Shown here: positions 10,690 through 22,500 of the stretch, piece after piece
How positions within the stretch are numbered: position 1 is the stretch's first letter
Layout of the letters: each line of letters opens with the position of its first letter
Assembly (NCBI GenBank): GCA_019915135.1
Contig: JAHLMK010000004.1
Coordinates: 1,240,001-1,304,000, forward strand
Direction of reading: 5' to 3'
Length of the DNA stretch: 64,000 nucleotides
DNA from: Strobilurus pachycystidiatus
Taxonomy: Eukaryota > Basidiomycota > Agaricomycetes > Agaricales > Physalacriaceae
The notes under the pieces: model-generated
Told to the model about the DNA's origin: nothing
Databases searched by the model: none
Seen by the model: the letters and a program-made list of their open reading frames with translations, nothing else
Position numbers and translations under genes: made by a program

Positions 10690-12496
10690 TCACGAAGGTC
10701 GCCTACGTTTCTTGTCAGGCTCTTCGTAATCCTCATCGTCATCATCTGAGTGCTCTTCCTCTTCGCTCTCTTTCCATTGCGTCAATATAGATCATTCGGC
10801 AGCAGCAAGATAGACGACATACCAGCTTCCTCGGCCTCGTCGTCGATGAATTCATCCAGTGTAGCGGAAGACTGTTTACTCTCGTCCTTGGTGTCCGATT
10901 TCCCACCGTCCTCAGTTACGCGGGAAACGTCAGCGAGCGGCACATCAACGTTCCCCGAGGGACCCTCGTTAGAAGCGACAGGGAGAGGAGTCTCCATGAC
11001 CGGCGCCGTCGCAGCTCCCTCGGTTGCAGGCTGCACAAAAGCCTTGGTTGTGTCAGAAACGGTATCGTCTTCTGCATTAGACACCTTGGCGGCGGCGGAA
11101 GCGATCTTGCTCGGACCAGCCACCGATTTGGGATCAATCTCAGGCGCTGCAAATGGTGAGCAAGGATCTGAGCATTGAGGGTAAGTCTTACCGGCTGCGC
11201 CTGGTACAAAGAACTGAACGGCGCGCATTTGGGCCTTGGCCTCGTCCTTCAGTTGAGCGATCTCATCGTAGACACGTTTGAGTGCTTTCGCCGGGCATAA
11301 GATGTCGATGCTATGGATGTGCGCGGTGAAGACGTCCTTGGTTTCAGGGCGAACTATCCTAGCATGGGTAACGTGGAACTTAACATTGACGAGAGATCCT
11401 TTGAGGGCAATATCGACCCTCGGAGACAACTTGGGGAGTATCATTGAGCCATTGGGATTGCGCACGTCGATTGGGATGAGATGGTAGTCTTCCTTGAGCA
11501 TGTCGAATTCCTCTCTGAACTCGGCTGGAACGATGTGTTTGGCAATGAGTGGGTCGCGCGCCTCATCCGTCTAGAAAGCAGTCAGTATCATGGATTGCAA
11601 GCTAGAACACATGCACACGTTCAAAGCCAAGAATATAGCAGAGCCCTTCCAGCCGATATCCTCGGTGCGGTCTTTGTCAGGGATGACCATGAACTGGCCG
11701 CCGTTGGTGACCAGGCATTTCGGGTTCTCGATTCCGCGTAGGTTGACAAGACCGCGATCCCATGGTCCCGCGAACGGACCACCGCTTGGACGACGGAGGT
11801 AGATCGACATCTTTGCGGCGGCCATTTCTTTGCTGTATTGGCCACCGTAGTTTCCTAGAAGAAATGAGTTGACATTTGACCCAATGAGATGAGAACATGC
11901 CGAGTCCGCTCATCTTGACGTCGTAATTGCCAGTGCCCGCAATTCCCACAATCGACAGCTCAGCAGAATTGATGGTGCCGTTGACCGTAGCGACATCGGT
12001 GGCGTCAGCAAGGAAGTTCTTGCTCCACGCATGGTTGACTATGAAGTCCGGTCGACCGACGAAGCCACGGTGAGATTGGACCTGAGCAAGGGACCACAAG
12101 AGGTTGTACTGATCTTGGAAAGGCATGAAGTTCAACAAAGAGGTGATGTGTCCGTCTCGAGCTTTTAAGAACAAGGAGAACACCGGTCTTGAATCAACGC
12201 CACCTCTCGCAAGCATGTCAACAAGGGGCCTTGTATCCAGAGACTGACAATGTCTTGTTTTGCTCGATGGGGAATATACGTGTTTTGCCAAGCTGAAGAC
12301 AATTATATTGCGCCACCAGCTTTTTGAGTCGGCTAACTGAACCAACAAGAGCGCTTTATATCGGCAGACATAATAGGTCTTGTTTCAACAGACAGAAGAA
12401 ATTCCTAATTTGCTGGGAACAAAACAATTGTGCTTTGCCACCCGCATGTCGTTCCCACCGTCTTCAGAAGTGAGTCTGTCGATGTGAATCACGACC
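10690..12496 (-). CDS. Uncharacterised protein with acidic then basic C-terminal tail
   Basis: Minus-strand exons read: about 12496 downward with RVVIHIDRLTSEDGGNDMRV; a long exon down to about 11855 with LVDMLARGGVDSRPVFSLFL and TDVATVNGTINSAELSIVG; 11870-11630 with MSIYLRRPSGGPFAGPWDRG and GGQFMVIPDKDRTEDIGW; 11570-11198 with REEFDMLKEDYHLIPIDVRN; 11150-10822; and a last exon giving EEEEHSDDDDEDYEEPDKKRRRPS, stop 10690-10692. Several introns are clean (gtaagact...tttgcag; gtgtgcat...ttctag). Two joints are not: near 11860 the only gt-ag is 26 nt long, and near 12357 and 12390 the frame changes without an intron. I cannot name a domain. The tail resembles nuclear proteins. The start is unresolved and the gene may continue into the exons upstream. 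Confidence 0.55.
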
Positions 12497-12539
12497 CTTC
12501 CCAATCAAGATCTGCGTTGGGTCTAGAGACGGTGCTGTT

Positions 12540-13413
12540 TCGAGATCTTTTGTTCGTGGTGTGCCGGAGCTCGACCCGTGTTTTGTGCGATCTTGTGTAA
12601 GAACGCGAGATGCGGCCATGGCAGGACACAACAAGGAGGACAGCCGGCGATAAACGCGTTATACAAGTGAGAAACATCCCCAAGTATCCGCGAAATCTTG
12701 TTAGTGGGCTTGATAATTGCACGACAATTTATGTGGCGTCGGTTTGCTTTCGCACTTCGCATTGTATAAATTTCAGTTCTCAAAGTTGGAAAACTAGTGT
12801 CAATTACATCCGTTACAACCGCGACGTAGTAGTAGTAGAATAACCGCGACGATGTAGTCGTAGTAGTAGTACAAAAAAGATGACAGAAATACAAGACAGG
12901 ACCGGTATGTTCGCTGCTCAAATCGAGTGACGCCGCTTCAAAGGTTGACGCGCCGGCGAAGTCGGTCTAGAAATTGTAAGTATAGGTATTGTCCAACTGA
13001 TGAAGTACTCACGAGCGAGCCGTGTAAGCGTTCACGTAGGCAGTCACGGCATCAGAAGTTGTTGCAGGCGATAGTAACGCGGTTGGAGTGAAGTCTACGC
13101 GAAGGAGCCCGTGCCGAAATGGAACGAGGAAAGTGTGAATATGTGGAAGACCACGACGCTGGTAGTCAATGACGGGAGAAATAAGCACGCCTTCCACTGA
13201 CGCAGTAGTCAGCAGTTGGACAAGGATATTAGTATTGGACTCACTGATGAGAACAGTGGTTGGTAGCAGCCGTAGGTTATGGAAGGATTCTGAGAGACCG
13301 AAGACGAGCACCGTTACCGACTGTGTCAATTAGTCTAAATCGAGCCGGGATGCTGGCAACTCACATAGAAGAAGACCGTTAGAGGGGAAGGTGCATTGTT
13401 CGACTAAAGATCG
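12540..13413 (-). CDS. Spliced coding exons, product unknown
   Basis: Three consecutive clean introns mark a real minus-strand gene here: gtgagttgcc...gacacag (about 13367-13325), gtgagtccaa...gcgtcag (about 13245-13198) and gtgagtactt...tttctag (about 13012-12968). The exons encode SVTVLVFGLSESFHNLRLL, then VEGVLISPVIDYQRRGLPH through VRVDF-like sequence to NAYTARS, then TDFAGASTFEAASLDLSSE. A further open stretch down to about 12540 contains SRILGDVSHLYNAFIAG. No domain is recognised and neither start nor stop is certain. These may be the 5' exons of the gene ending at 10690, or the 3' part of the F-box-like gene at 13452. Confidence 0.4.
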
Positions 13414-13451
13414 AATGAGCTTAAATATAGTCACCAAATGGGAAAACTCGC

Positions 13452-14962
13452 CTAATCCTCCGCGTTGTGAATAGGCAAGACTGTCTCAAAGACAAACGGC
13501 ATCACAATATTGTTCTTGAACCGCATTGATGAATGCAGTGCCGGCATGCTCAGCTCCCAAGTACGTCGAAGTAGAGCCACTTCAGACCGACAGGGAGGGG
13601 GAGTTGTCGAGGTCATGACAATGGTTATGACGGCGTCGAGTAGCTGAAAGTGAGGATAATATTTCGAATGGGATAGAAGACCGTCAAGATCGTGCCAGGC
13701 AATGTTGATATCGCGTTCCTCACAGAAGCTGACCAGGGAAAGTGTCCTTAGGCAATGACCATCAGCGTCTGTAAGCGTGGCGATGAGCTCCGCCAGGCAT
13801 TGGTCGGGACAATGGATTTGCAAGTTGGTGAGATGAGTGAAGTCGTTGACGTGTAATTCGTCCAGAGCATAGACGTCCTCTGTCATGACTCAATCAATTC
13901 TGCATTAGATCTGAAGCGCCGTGAACCACATACCATTCATATAGATCCACAATGACGATAAACTCCCAGCAAAGCGTTGGCAGATATCGTTCAGATCATC
14001 GTGGTCAGCCTCCGCCGTAATGTGTAAGGCCAAGCACGCGATGTTCTTGAACAAAGGCCACAAGTGCTCGTCTCCGAAAGGCCCGCCGAGAAGTCCGGTA
14101 TCCTGGAGCTCCATGTGAAGGTGTTTGAATATTGGTCGAGGAATAGTGATGTTATTATCGAAAATTGCCTTCCATCGTTCATCGCTCTCCTCGTCATGAT
14201 ACGTGCAGTCGACCAACGTTAGAGTCGAGGGAACAGGATCACGACTCGCGCCGACAATCATATGGGCAAACATTGAAGGCGTCAGAATGCAATCGACAAA
14301 TCTAAACTTTGAGAAGTGGGAAAACAACGCCGTGCGTGACCCAAGATTACAGGTGGAGAAATCGACGCCATGGAAGTAGAGTTCGTCCAACTTCTGTCTA
14401 AAATTTGCCTTGTGCGAGATATCGATCCAGTTGACTATGTGGTTCATTACTGGGCCTGGAAGAAGCTTGCTGAAGTTCTGTAGCGACCAGTTTTGAGCAA
14501 GCTTCAGCAAGTGTGGAGAGGTTTTGAACAGGTCATCATGAGCGTCGAGACCCTTCGGTCGATTGATAGTGATACTTCGGTGCAGATTGAACTGCCCTAT
14601 CGGAAGTTAACACGTAAACTACATTCCCACAGACAGTATACGCACCTTGAGCCTGATTACCCCTGCGAACGCCCGAAACTGAACGTTGAGTGACCGGGTC
14701 GTTGTGAGAAGCCAAAGCGAAAATGTAGTTCCAAAGTTCGTTGGGCAGCTCGGCCCTGCCGGCGGCGGCAGGCGTGGCTCGGTCACCTGCTCTGAAAATC
14801 AAGTCACAGCCATGATGCCGAGATATTGTACGCGCCTCGGGTCAACAATTTCTCGCGAAGAAGATCAATGGAACGTTGGGTAGTTGGGTCATCAAACGAG
14901 GCGAGAGTGAGAATGCGGGCCACAATATCATCCGGCAGATTCACTGTGACAGTTGTGGACAT
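13452..14962 (-). CDS. F-box-like protein with a duplicated F-box-like segment
   Basis: Probable substrate-adaptor type protein of the large Agaricomycete F-box expansion. The ATG is at 14962. Exon 1 has LPDDIVARILTLASFDDPTT followed by QRSI; a 40-nt intron (gtacaata...ttttcag) joins it in phase to a second unit with LPNELWNYIFALASHNDPVT followed by QRSV. The two units are clearly paralogous. Another intron (gtgcgtat...gatag) leads to QFNLHRSITINRPKGLDAHD and a long repeat-less, leucine-rich region down to 13905. A last intron (gtatgtgg...gacag, about 13930-13877) precedes the final exon and stop at 13452-13454. The C-terminal region resembles the LRR-like half of fungal F-box proteins. The doubled motif may come from exon duplication or from fusion of two tandem genes. 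Confidence 0.6.
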
Positions 14963-15018
14963 GGCGAGTAAGATTTCCATTCTGCTTGTACAAGGGACAA
15001 CGTATATAAATGAAGAAA

Positions 15019-15800
15019 TCAAAATAATTCAGCGATCGCTTGATGAAGTTCCGCTTCGTCCTCCGGCTCAATGCTACGGAGACTATCTTGATCAGCTGGA
15101 TTGTGTCTGACAACAAGGGCCCTGACATCGGTTACAGATGCGATGAGTTTGAAAATGGTGTAGAAAGCACGATGTTCACTGCCTTGGGGGGTGTAGGACA
15201 GGCTGACAATTGAGAATGCTCCGTTGATGTACTCCGTCATGTCGACACGGGTGGCAATCGCGTTGGTGTAGTCGCAGTTCAAAGTGACATATTCTGTGCC
15301 TTCATCGCGAATGACCAGAGCTCGTACGGCGCAGCGGAATCCAGAGCCACGGTACTGAATCAGATGCAAGAGAGGTCAGATGGTATAAATCGTAAGGAGT
15401 ATCACCGGAACTCACATTGTCTGTTGATAAGACGATGGCTGTATGCCAACCGTACATGTCCAGCTCATAACTCTCGAGCCTGTGAGGTATTCTGTAAGGC
15501 ACAAGATTACGGTCGTTGAGTCAAGTACTCACGCGGTCGGTGTTGTGTTAGATTCCTGGGCAAGAGACATACCGCGCAACACCAAAGTCCGGTCACTTAA
15601 ATAGGGAACAAGTGAGAGGCGATAGTTACAAATGCAAGCACGCCTTGTGAGCGCCACAGATCGCTTTTGTTCCAGTTTACGCTATTGATCGAAAGTCCTT
15701 GTGAACAGCAAGACATCCCAGTTGAGATATACAAAAGAATAATGCTCGGCCTAGAGAATAAGATCCGAGTCCTGGTATCGTTGAGTGCCGCAGAAACCAT
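15019..15800 (-). CDS. Hypothetical protein, possibly a truncated F-box-family relative
   Basis: The C-terminal half is well supported. An exon with PHRLESYELDMYGWHTAIVL splices through gtgagttc...gattcag (about 15415-15354) to YRGSGFRCAVRALVIRDEG and runs on to the stop at 15019. A preceding intron (gtgagtac...cttacag, about 15532-15495) follows a short exon with LVLRGMSLAQESNTTPT. The N-terminal frame from ATG 15800 contains NSVNWNKSDLWRSQG but its join at about 15630 is unclear. No domain is recognised. Its place next to the F-box-like gene, same strand, suggests a degraded or divergent tandem relative. Confidence 0.4.
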
Positions 15801-15964
15801 GCCTGTCCGAGTGAAGTCAATCGCGCATACTACGTCCCAGTTGACTATTCTATCCCAACAACAGAGAATTAACGTACGAGAGATTCAGTTCATCATTCCG
15901 AATACACTGTAAATGTCTGTTTTCTCAGAACTCTGGCGGCATCACGGCGTATTGCTATGGAAGC

Positions 15965-16594
15965 ATGGCCGTCAATGTTGTAGAAGTCTTCATACCTATT
16001 CTGAACAGTCGTCTCCTTGTAGATGATTACGTTCTGGACTTCCACAAAGAGTCAGGTCGACACATTACTACTCGAGAGACCTACGGAATACGCGGCGCTC
16101 GAATCCTGAATGCCGAAGATCGTCCCTGGCAAATCATGGTCTGCTTCTGCATTCATCAGGACGTCCTTCCAACAGCAGACCATCTGAATCCCAAGAATCG
16201 ACAGCTGTCTTCCCTCCTTGGAGATGGGGTTGACTGGTACGGGAATCTGGTTGCGTTCAGAGTGAACAGTCAATGTGAATGGCTATCGCTCAGGAAGGAC
16301 CCCGGTGAGAGAGAACTATTCGAGCGTGTTGTTGCCAAGTGAGTCTTACGAGTTTCTCCCTGGAGGATGTCCTCAACATCGCACAGTTTTGTTCGTAACT
16401 ACAAGTCTGAGGAGATTGCTCAGCGTGCAATACGTCTTCCCAATCACACAGGCCAACCAACGAGGGAATTCATCAAAATTTGTACCGACCGACACGGTCC
16501 CATCTATGTCGATTTGGCAAAAATACACGAACACGTTGGGTTATCAGAAGCAAATGATCTTATAAACACAAGTGTCTACACTGGCGCGCTGTAA
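15965..16594 (+). CDS. Hypothetical protein convergent with the Helitron gene
   Basis: From ATG 15965 the frame encodes MAVNVVEVFIPILNSRLLVD and is open for 125 codons. A clean intron (gtgagtct...cgcacag, about 16338-16382) joins to NFVRNYKSEEIAQRAIRLPN and the stop at 16592-16594. The product would be about 190 residues, soluble, with no signal peptide and no domain I recognise. Its stop codon is separated by one base from the stop of the Helitron Rep-helicase on the other strand, so its 3' end must lie inside the Helitron. It may be cargo of the element. A start further upstream (ATG near 15913) is in another frame. Confidence 0.5.
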
Positions 16595-16595
16595 A

Positions 16596-19500
16596 TTAAA
16601 GCAATGTATACTTTTTCTTTGTCTTCTTCGCCAAGTTCTCTAGTAGTACATCCTCATCCAACAATTCAGGCGGTGGTGCCGTTGTCAAAACGTTCTCGTC
16701 AAAGTCCCGCAGTATTCGAATCGTATCCCTTCCTTTGCTCCGTGATAGGGAAACGTATGCGCAAAAGTTGTCGATTTTCCCAAATCCGCCTGGCGGTTGC
16801 GCAAGATCAACAACGACTGGAACAAGTGTCTGTCCTTGGCCCTTGTAATGAGTGAAGGCATATGCCGCAGTGAGCGCTACCTGTCGACGATAAACAACGA
16901 AGGTAGAAGCACCCTTTGGATGTGCCGTGAAGGTACGTTCCGATGGCGCAATAGGAAGGACTCCTGGTGGGATGCCAGGAAATGAAGGGATTGCTCGGTT
17001 GTTGTGGGGTCGGAATAATATTAAGGCAGGTGGATACTGGAGGTTGATGATCCCTTCATCGTCGGGCTGTAGCTGAGGATCTTCTCGAGGGTCCAAGATG
17101 ATATCCTCAATAGTGCCGCGTGTGCCATTCGCAAGATCGTCTTTTGGAGCGATGTTTACAGTCACCATGACTTGCATCCCAACGACCAGCTCCAAAGCAT
17201 CGTCCAGTGGGGCAGTCTGCTTGTCTGTCATACCCGCAACAACTAGGCGTTCACGATTCGTCAAGGTCTCCTTGTAACGTCCTTTGTAGTCCTCAGCAGG
17301 GGCACGATAGACACGGTTGCGGGTTCGGGCCGCATGCTTCCTGATAGCCTTTGCATTCCAAGCGCGCCTAGCCACGTTGCGGGACGTGATCAAGACGGCG
17401 TTTGACCAGAAGTCATCATCCATATCTGTAGGAGGGCAATTTGGGGAACCGAGGACAAGGTCCCTCACCATAGCGATCTGCTCTGCATCACAATCACCGG
17501 AACGCAGATGCTCCAGCATCGACATCCACTCGCTATCCTGGACGCGCATCTGCTCCTTCAAGATGACAACATCGCGGAACTGGCGATATAACGAAAAGCC
17601 GCGCTGGGCGTCTTCGGCAGCAGCTGCAGGAGGAGGCATGTAGAGCGCACTCTTGGGATCGCAGACCGGAGGAAATTGATGAAAGTCACCAAAGAGGATG
17701 ACATTGAGACCACCGAACGGCTTGTGTGCGTCCTTCGAGCCTAGTTGTGCCTTGACAATGGAGCACCAATCCGAAATTCTCGCAAGTTCCTTTGTGCCAA
17801 GCATGGAAACCTCGTCAATGATGAGATACCGTGCGGACCCAATGTTTCTCTTCCTTTTCTCTTCCGACGGCGTTGCCTTCTTTGCCTTGTTTCCTTCCTT
17901 TGCCGGTTTCTTCCCCTTGACAGCACCAAATCGCGACAACCCCGCCCAACTGTGTACGGTGACACCGCCAGATAACGATGCTGCTATGCCGGAGGTCGCG
18001 GTCAAGGCCAAGGATCCAGCTGGTTCCTGGTAATGCACAAATGTCTCATCGGTGGCGCGAATCAGGATAGTCTTTCCCGTGCCACCAGAACCGATAACCG
18101 AAAGAAGTAGCTGTTCTGGTTTGGCGCCAGCTTGGGTTTCTTTCAGATGCTCCTCGATGATTGAATGGGCAAAACGTTGATCCGTCTTTAATGAAGCAAA
18201 GAGCGGACGACGATCATTTATGGGCGCTGTCTCCAACTCAATACCGCCGTCATCAGGAGCCCTGGAAGCGGGTGCATCGGAAAACTAAGTAGAATGAGCA
18301 TAGTAGAAGAACAGAGGTGGAAATAAACTTACATCGATTCCGCCGTCATCCGGCTGCATTCCATTATTTGGGGACCACTTTTCCTCCTCGACCAAAGCAG
18401 TCAGCGACGCATATAGTTCCTGGTAGTGAGCGGCCTCTTCGGGTGTCGCAATCTTGAGCCCGTCGCCGTACTCCACTGACTCAAGCTGGTCGTCTGCAGC
18501 AAAAATCCCAAGTCGTTCTGCATCTGCCACGAGAGTAGAGGCGAAGAATGCTTCTTTGTCGGGTACACGGTTTAGACGGGCGAACTCTATGTCGGACTCC
18601 TCAACATCTTCGTCGCTGATATCCTCGATGATTTGTGGATCGACCATTGGGCGCATATCAAGGGGAATCTCATCCAAGGCAGTGAAGGTTTTCTTCTTGC
18701 GCTTTGCGGCGTCATGACAAACGTAGTAATGCTGAATGTTGTCAATGAAATCAAGCAAGGCGGGGTTGACGGCGAGAAAAGCGTCATAGGCGGCATCGAA
18801 TGAAGGAAAGCCGAGAGCTAAGTCGGCGATAGCTCTCCACGGTTTCAGAACGGCTAATACAGTTGCACAGTAGAGCTGCCTGGACCGAACCCTATCGTGA
18901 CGAGGAAACCATCCACCGACTATGTTCGGGAGTATATCGAGACGGTCATCCGTTCGAGTCACTCGGCAACGGTTGTCGCGACCAGTTCCACTGAGGTATG
19001 GTGTCCGGGCGCATTTCACAGTATCGAGGTTTCGGGGCAAGGGCGCATCGTACGTGCCAAGGATGAAGTCAAAGAAGTTCATATTTGTGAGAGCGAGGCC
19101 ACGATCTACGTATTCTTGCAATTGGTCAGATCTTTTGAAGCGTCCGTCGATAACCCGTAATGTCAGCTATAAGAGTTGTTAGACAGATGAAGCGGCATCA
19201 AAGTCGTAGAGACAAACGTTGGTTGATTCGCGCTGGCCTTCCTTCGAGTTGTCATCGTCGATAGGAAAAGTTGGACTTGATTGGTGATATCAGCACGAGA
19301 AAATAATCTCTTCAATGGAACAGTACCAACCGTAATGAAGGAAATGCATCCTTCAAGGATGAGACAATCCCATTGATGTAAATGGGAAGATAGGTGTGCG
19401 ATACATAGCGGTCACCCCAGTTCATCAAGTAACCCATAACTTCGGCCGAGCTGAACTCTTGCATCCGACCGACTGCCAGACTGCACCGTAGAGTAAGTTT

Positions 19501-22500
19501 GTCGCTGTAACTGCGAACATCACGTAGCCGAGAATTGTTCTTGCGAAAGAAGGCGAGGCATTTGGCAAAGAGCGCGGTGGAGTTGTAGGATTTCGACTGC
19601 TTCTTCGTAGCGTACTTGGTTATGTACCAGAAGATGTCCGCGGCATCTGCGGAATGAAGGAGAAGCTTGATATCGTGATTGCAGCGTAAGCAATTGAGAA
19701 GTGTCGGATTGAAATTGTTAACGTAGGCGTAGGGACGCCTGGGTTCCCAGGCTCCGCCATCTGTGACGATGACCTCGTCAGTCTGTCTGAACGGAAAGCG
19801 ACGCTTGCAGAAGGTACGGCCGTCTAGATTGAACAAACAAGCCGACTCGGTGCATTTATGCACTTGCAGTGTTCGCGAGCGAGTCGTTTGTGCGGCAAGA
19901 ACATCCGCAGCGTAAGTTGGCGAACGTGGGTCGACAGGACGAGAGAAGGAAACATCAGGGTCTTTCTTGATGGCTAAGACACCCGCAGGGCCCATTCCAT
20001 CAACATCAGCAAGAATGTTTGCGGCAATGAAAGCCTTGATTCGTTCACGAGTAGCCTCGGATTTCAGCTCGGCGGCGAGGGTCGACGGTGAAGGCGTGCC
20101 AGCCAGCCAAACAAGGAGGTGCAAATGGAGGCACCCACGACCCTGTGCCTCTACCGTGGCGATATAGGCCTGCGTATAACCAAAAATGCCTGAGTTGTTT
20201 GAGTATATGTCGCGTCAAACTCGGCCGTTGACTAACCTTGCTTGCGCACAATCGACTTCCTTGTTTCAACCTGGATACCGAGGAGTTCCGAGAGTACGGC
20301 CTTGATAACTAGGTGGAAATATTCTGCAGAAGCGTAGGGGTCTGCGACGATGTTCTTGATCCGTGCAGTGGCGTCTGGACCAGCTTCGCGACAAAAGTTG
20401 TCCAGATCGATGTCGTGCCCGGCAAGGACCTGGGCAATGGGATCCTGTTGGTCGCTTGGGTTGATCGTCAACCAAAGTGACGGTGCATTGTAGAGCAGTG
20501 TGGTGCTCCAGATCTTGGGGCGTAACGTCTGACGAGACTCATCCGTAGCCTCGACCTTGGCACGATCAGAAAACACGCGGTTGTATAGTTCTTGACACGC
20601 CGGATTGGTGATCCTCTGATGACGCTCGACCTGATTGGCCGCTACAATGAGATCCTTCGGTTTAAGTGTAGCGATGGCACTTTCATTGTTCCTGTAGTAG
20701 CTGGATTTAACGCGGATAGCGGCGGCGGAACATATCTTGCGTTTCTGAATGACGCCAAAGACTTGGAATGCAAAGTGAAGGTCCAGTCGGAATCTCCTGT
20801 CTGCGTACTGCAATGCCCATCGGGCGTGAACTTCATAGGGGACATCGATGCGACGTGCAGTCTCAAAGCCACCGACACCATAGGGGAAGAGGACAGGAAA
20901 TGAGCCGAGGAGATGATTTGGATTGCTCGGGCCCCCATCCGAGCGCAATCCGGACGCGTCTACACGACCATACTCGTTCACGAATCGAGAGCCGTGCCGG
21001 ACCTTCAATCGATCGTCGCGATGTTGTGATGGCGGGCAGACAGCGTTGGTAATCGCATGGTTCTTCAGATCATTGTCTTGTACTTCGTGTCCTTCAGCGT
21101 CAATGACCCCATACCCAGACATCGGTATGTCCGCAACCGAGACACGCTCCAACTCAACATCGCCTGGATCGACCCAAGAATGGTCATAGTCTGGTATAGT
21201 CTCAGAACGAGTTGTAGATGTTATGTTCAAACGTACCGAGAAAATCGAGATCAGCCAAGTCATCGTCGATGAAATCGTCTTCATCGCCGTTCAGGCTCTG
21301 TGTGCGCACGGATCCCAAAGTCACTGTGCTACAAATAAGAAAAGATATATCAACCAGAATAGCGTACTAACCAGCATTATGACTTCCATCTGCAAGTCTA
21401 TCAGCTTCCGCATCATCTGGTATGTACGATTCATGTTCTGCATTGACAGCGGACATGTCGTACGATTCCTTCGTTGTGGCCACGATCACAGAGGGAATGC
21501 CATCACGGGGTAGAGCCATGAGGTTTTTGCGAGAAATCCGCACATCGTGGTAGATTGGATTATCCGCCTTCAGGCGTATCAAAGCTTGGAAGACACGTCG
21601 TCTCGAAACAGAGAGCATCTTGGGAAATGGGAATGCCGCCTTCTTGTTCGGTTTGATGAACGTGACACCTATAATGGCGGCAAGTATTTCGGGCGGCGGC
21701 GGAAGTATGCGTGTATCGGTACCATCCACGAATTTGGAAATGGCGTCCAGCGGTAGTGGATATGACGAGACATTGCCGTGCAGACCAGTATTGACGAGAG
21801 GGTCGTCTAGAGCGTGGGCGCCACGGAATTTGGGATAGAGTTTGACGATATACGCGGAGGGAAAATATCTTGCGATGAGGACACGTTCCGGAAGTGTCAA
21901 GACAGAGAGTTCTGGTGGGATGTCACCAATCCACATACCATTCGCCAGGGACAATGCGGGAAGTTGGTTGATACGCAGATCCTGTAGGCATGTATGGCAA
22001 ACGTAGACCATGCGCGTATCTTCCGATACGTGGTGAAGGAGATAGAGGCCTCTGTACAGTCGGTGATGGCGATGGGGTACAACCGGAATGGTGTGATGAA
22101 TATTAGGAATATGCGATGGGTCCATAATGTCCATAGCCGAAGTGAACTGTTCCCTGGCACAGACAGCGCACACGCCTTTGGTCAATTTACCGTTACTGGT
22201 CGCGTCGATGAAAGCGGATGTGCATTCCATCAACGTTGTTGAAGGCACCGGGGCGAGGTGCACCAAGTCGTCAAGGGAGGCGTGTGTTGGCTTGAAGCGT
22301 TTGTTGGTGTAATCGTATGCTGGGACGGGAGCATGCACGAGAGACGATCGGATCCCTTGAATGACAGCAGGATCGAGTGTGGTGCAAAACAGACCGAGGA
22401 GGGATGGTGTCGTAGAGAAAAAAGGGTATTTCGAAAGATGCGCGCGCAATTCATCACGAAGTGCATTGAATCCTACAGCTGCCACGAACGAGCGCGCCGA

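Noticed and set aside
17317..18033. Plus-strand open frames across the Helitron helicase
   Set aside because: They are antisense shadows of the helicase exon, whose motifs are complete.
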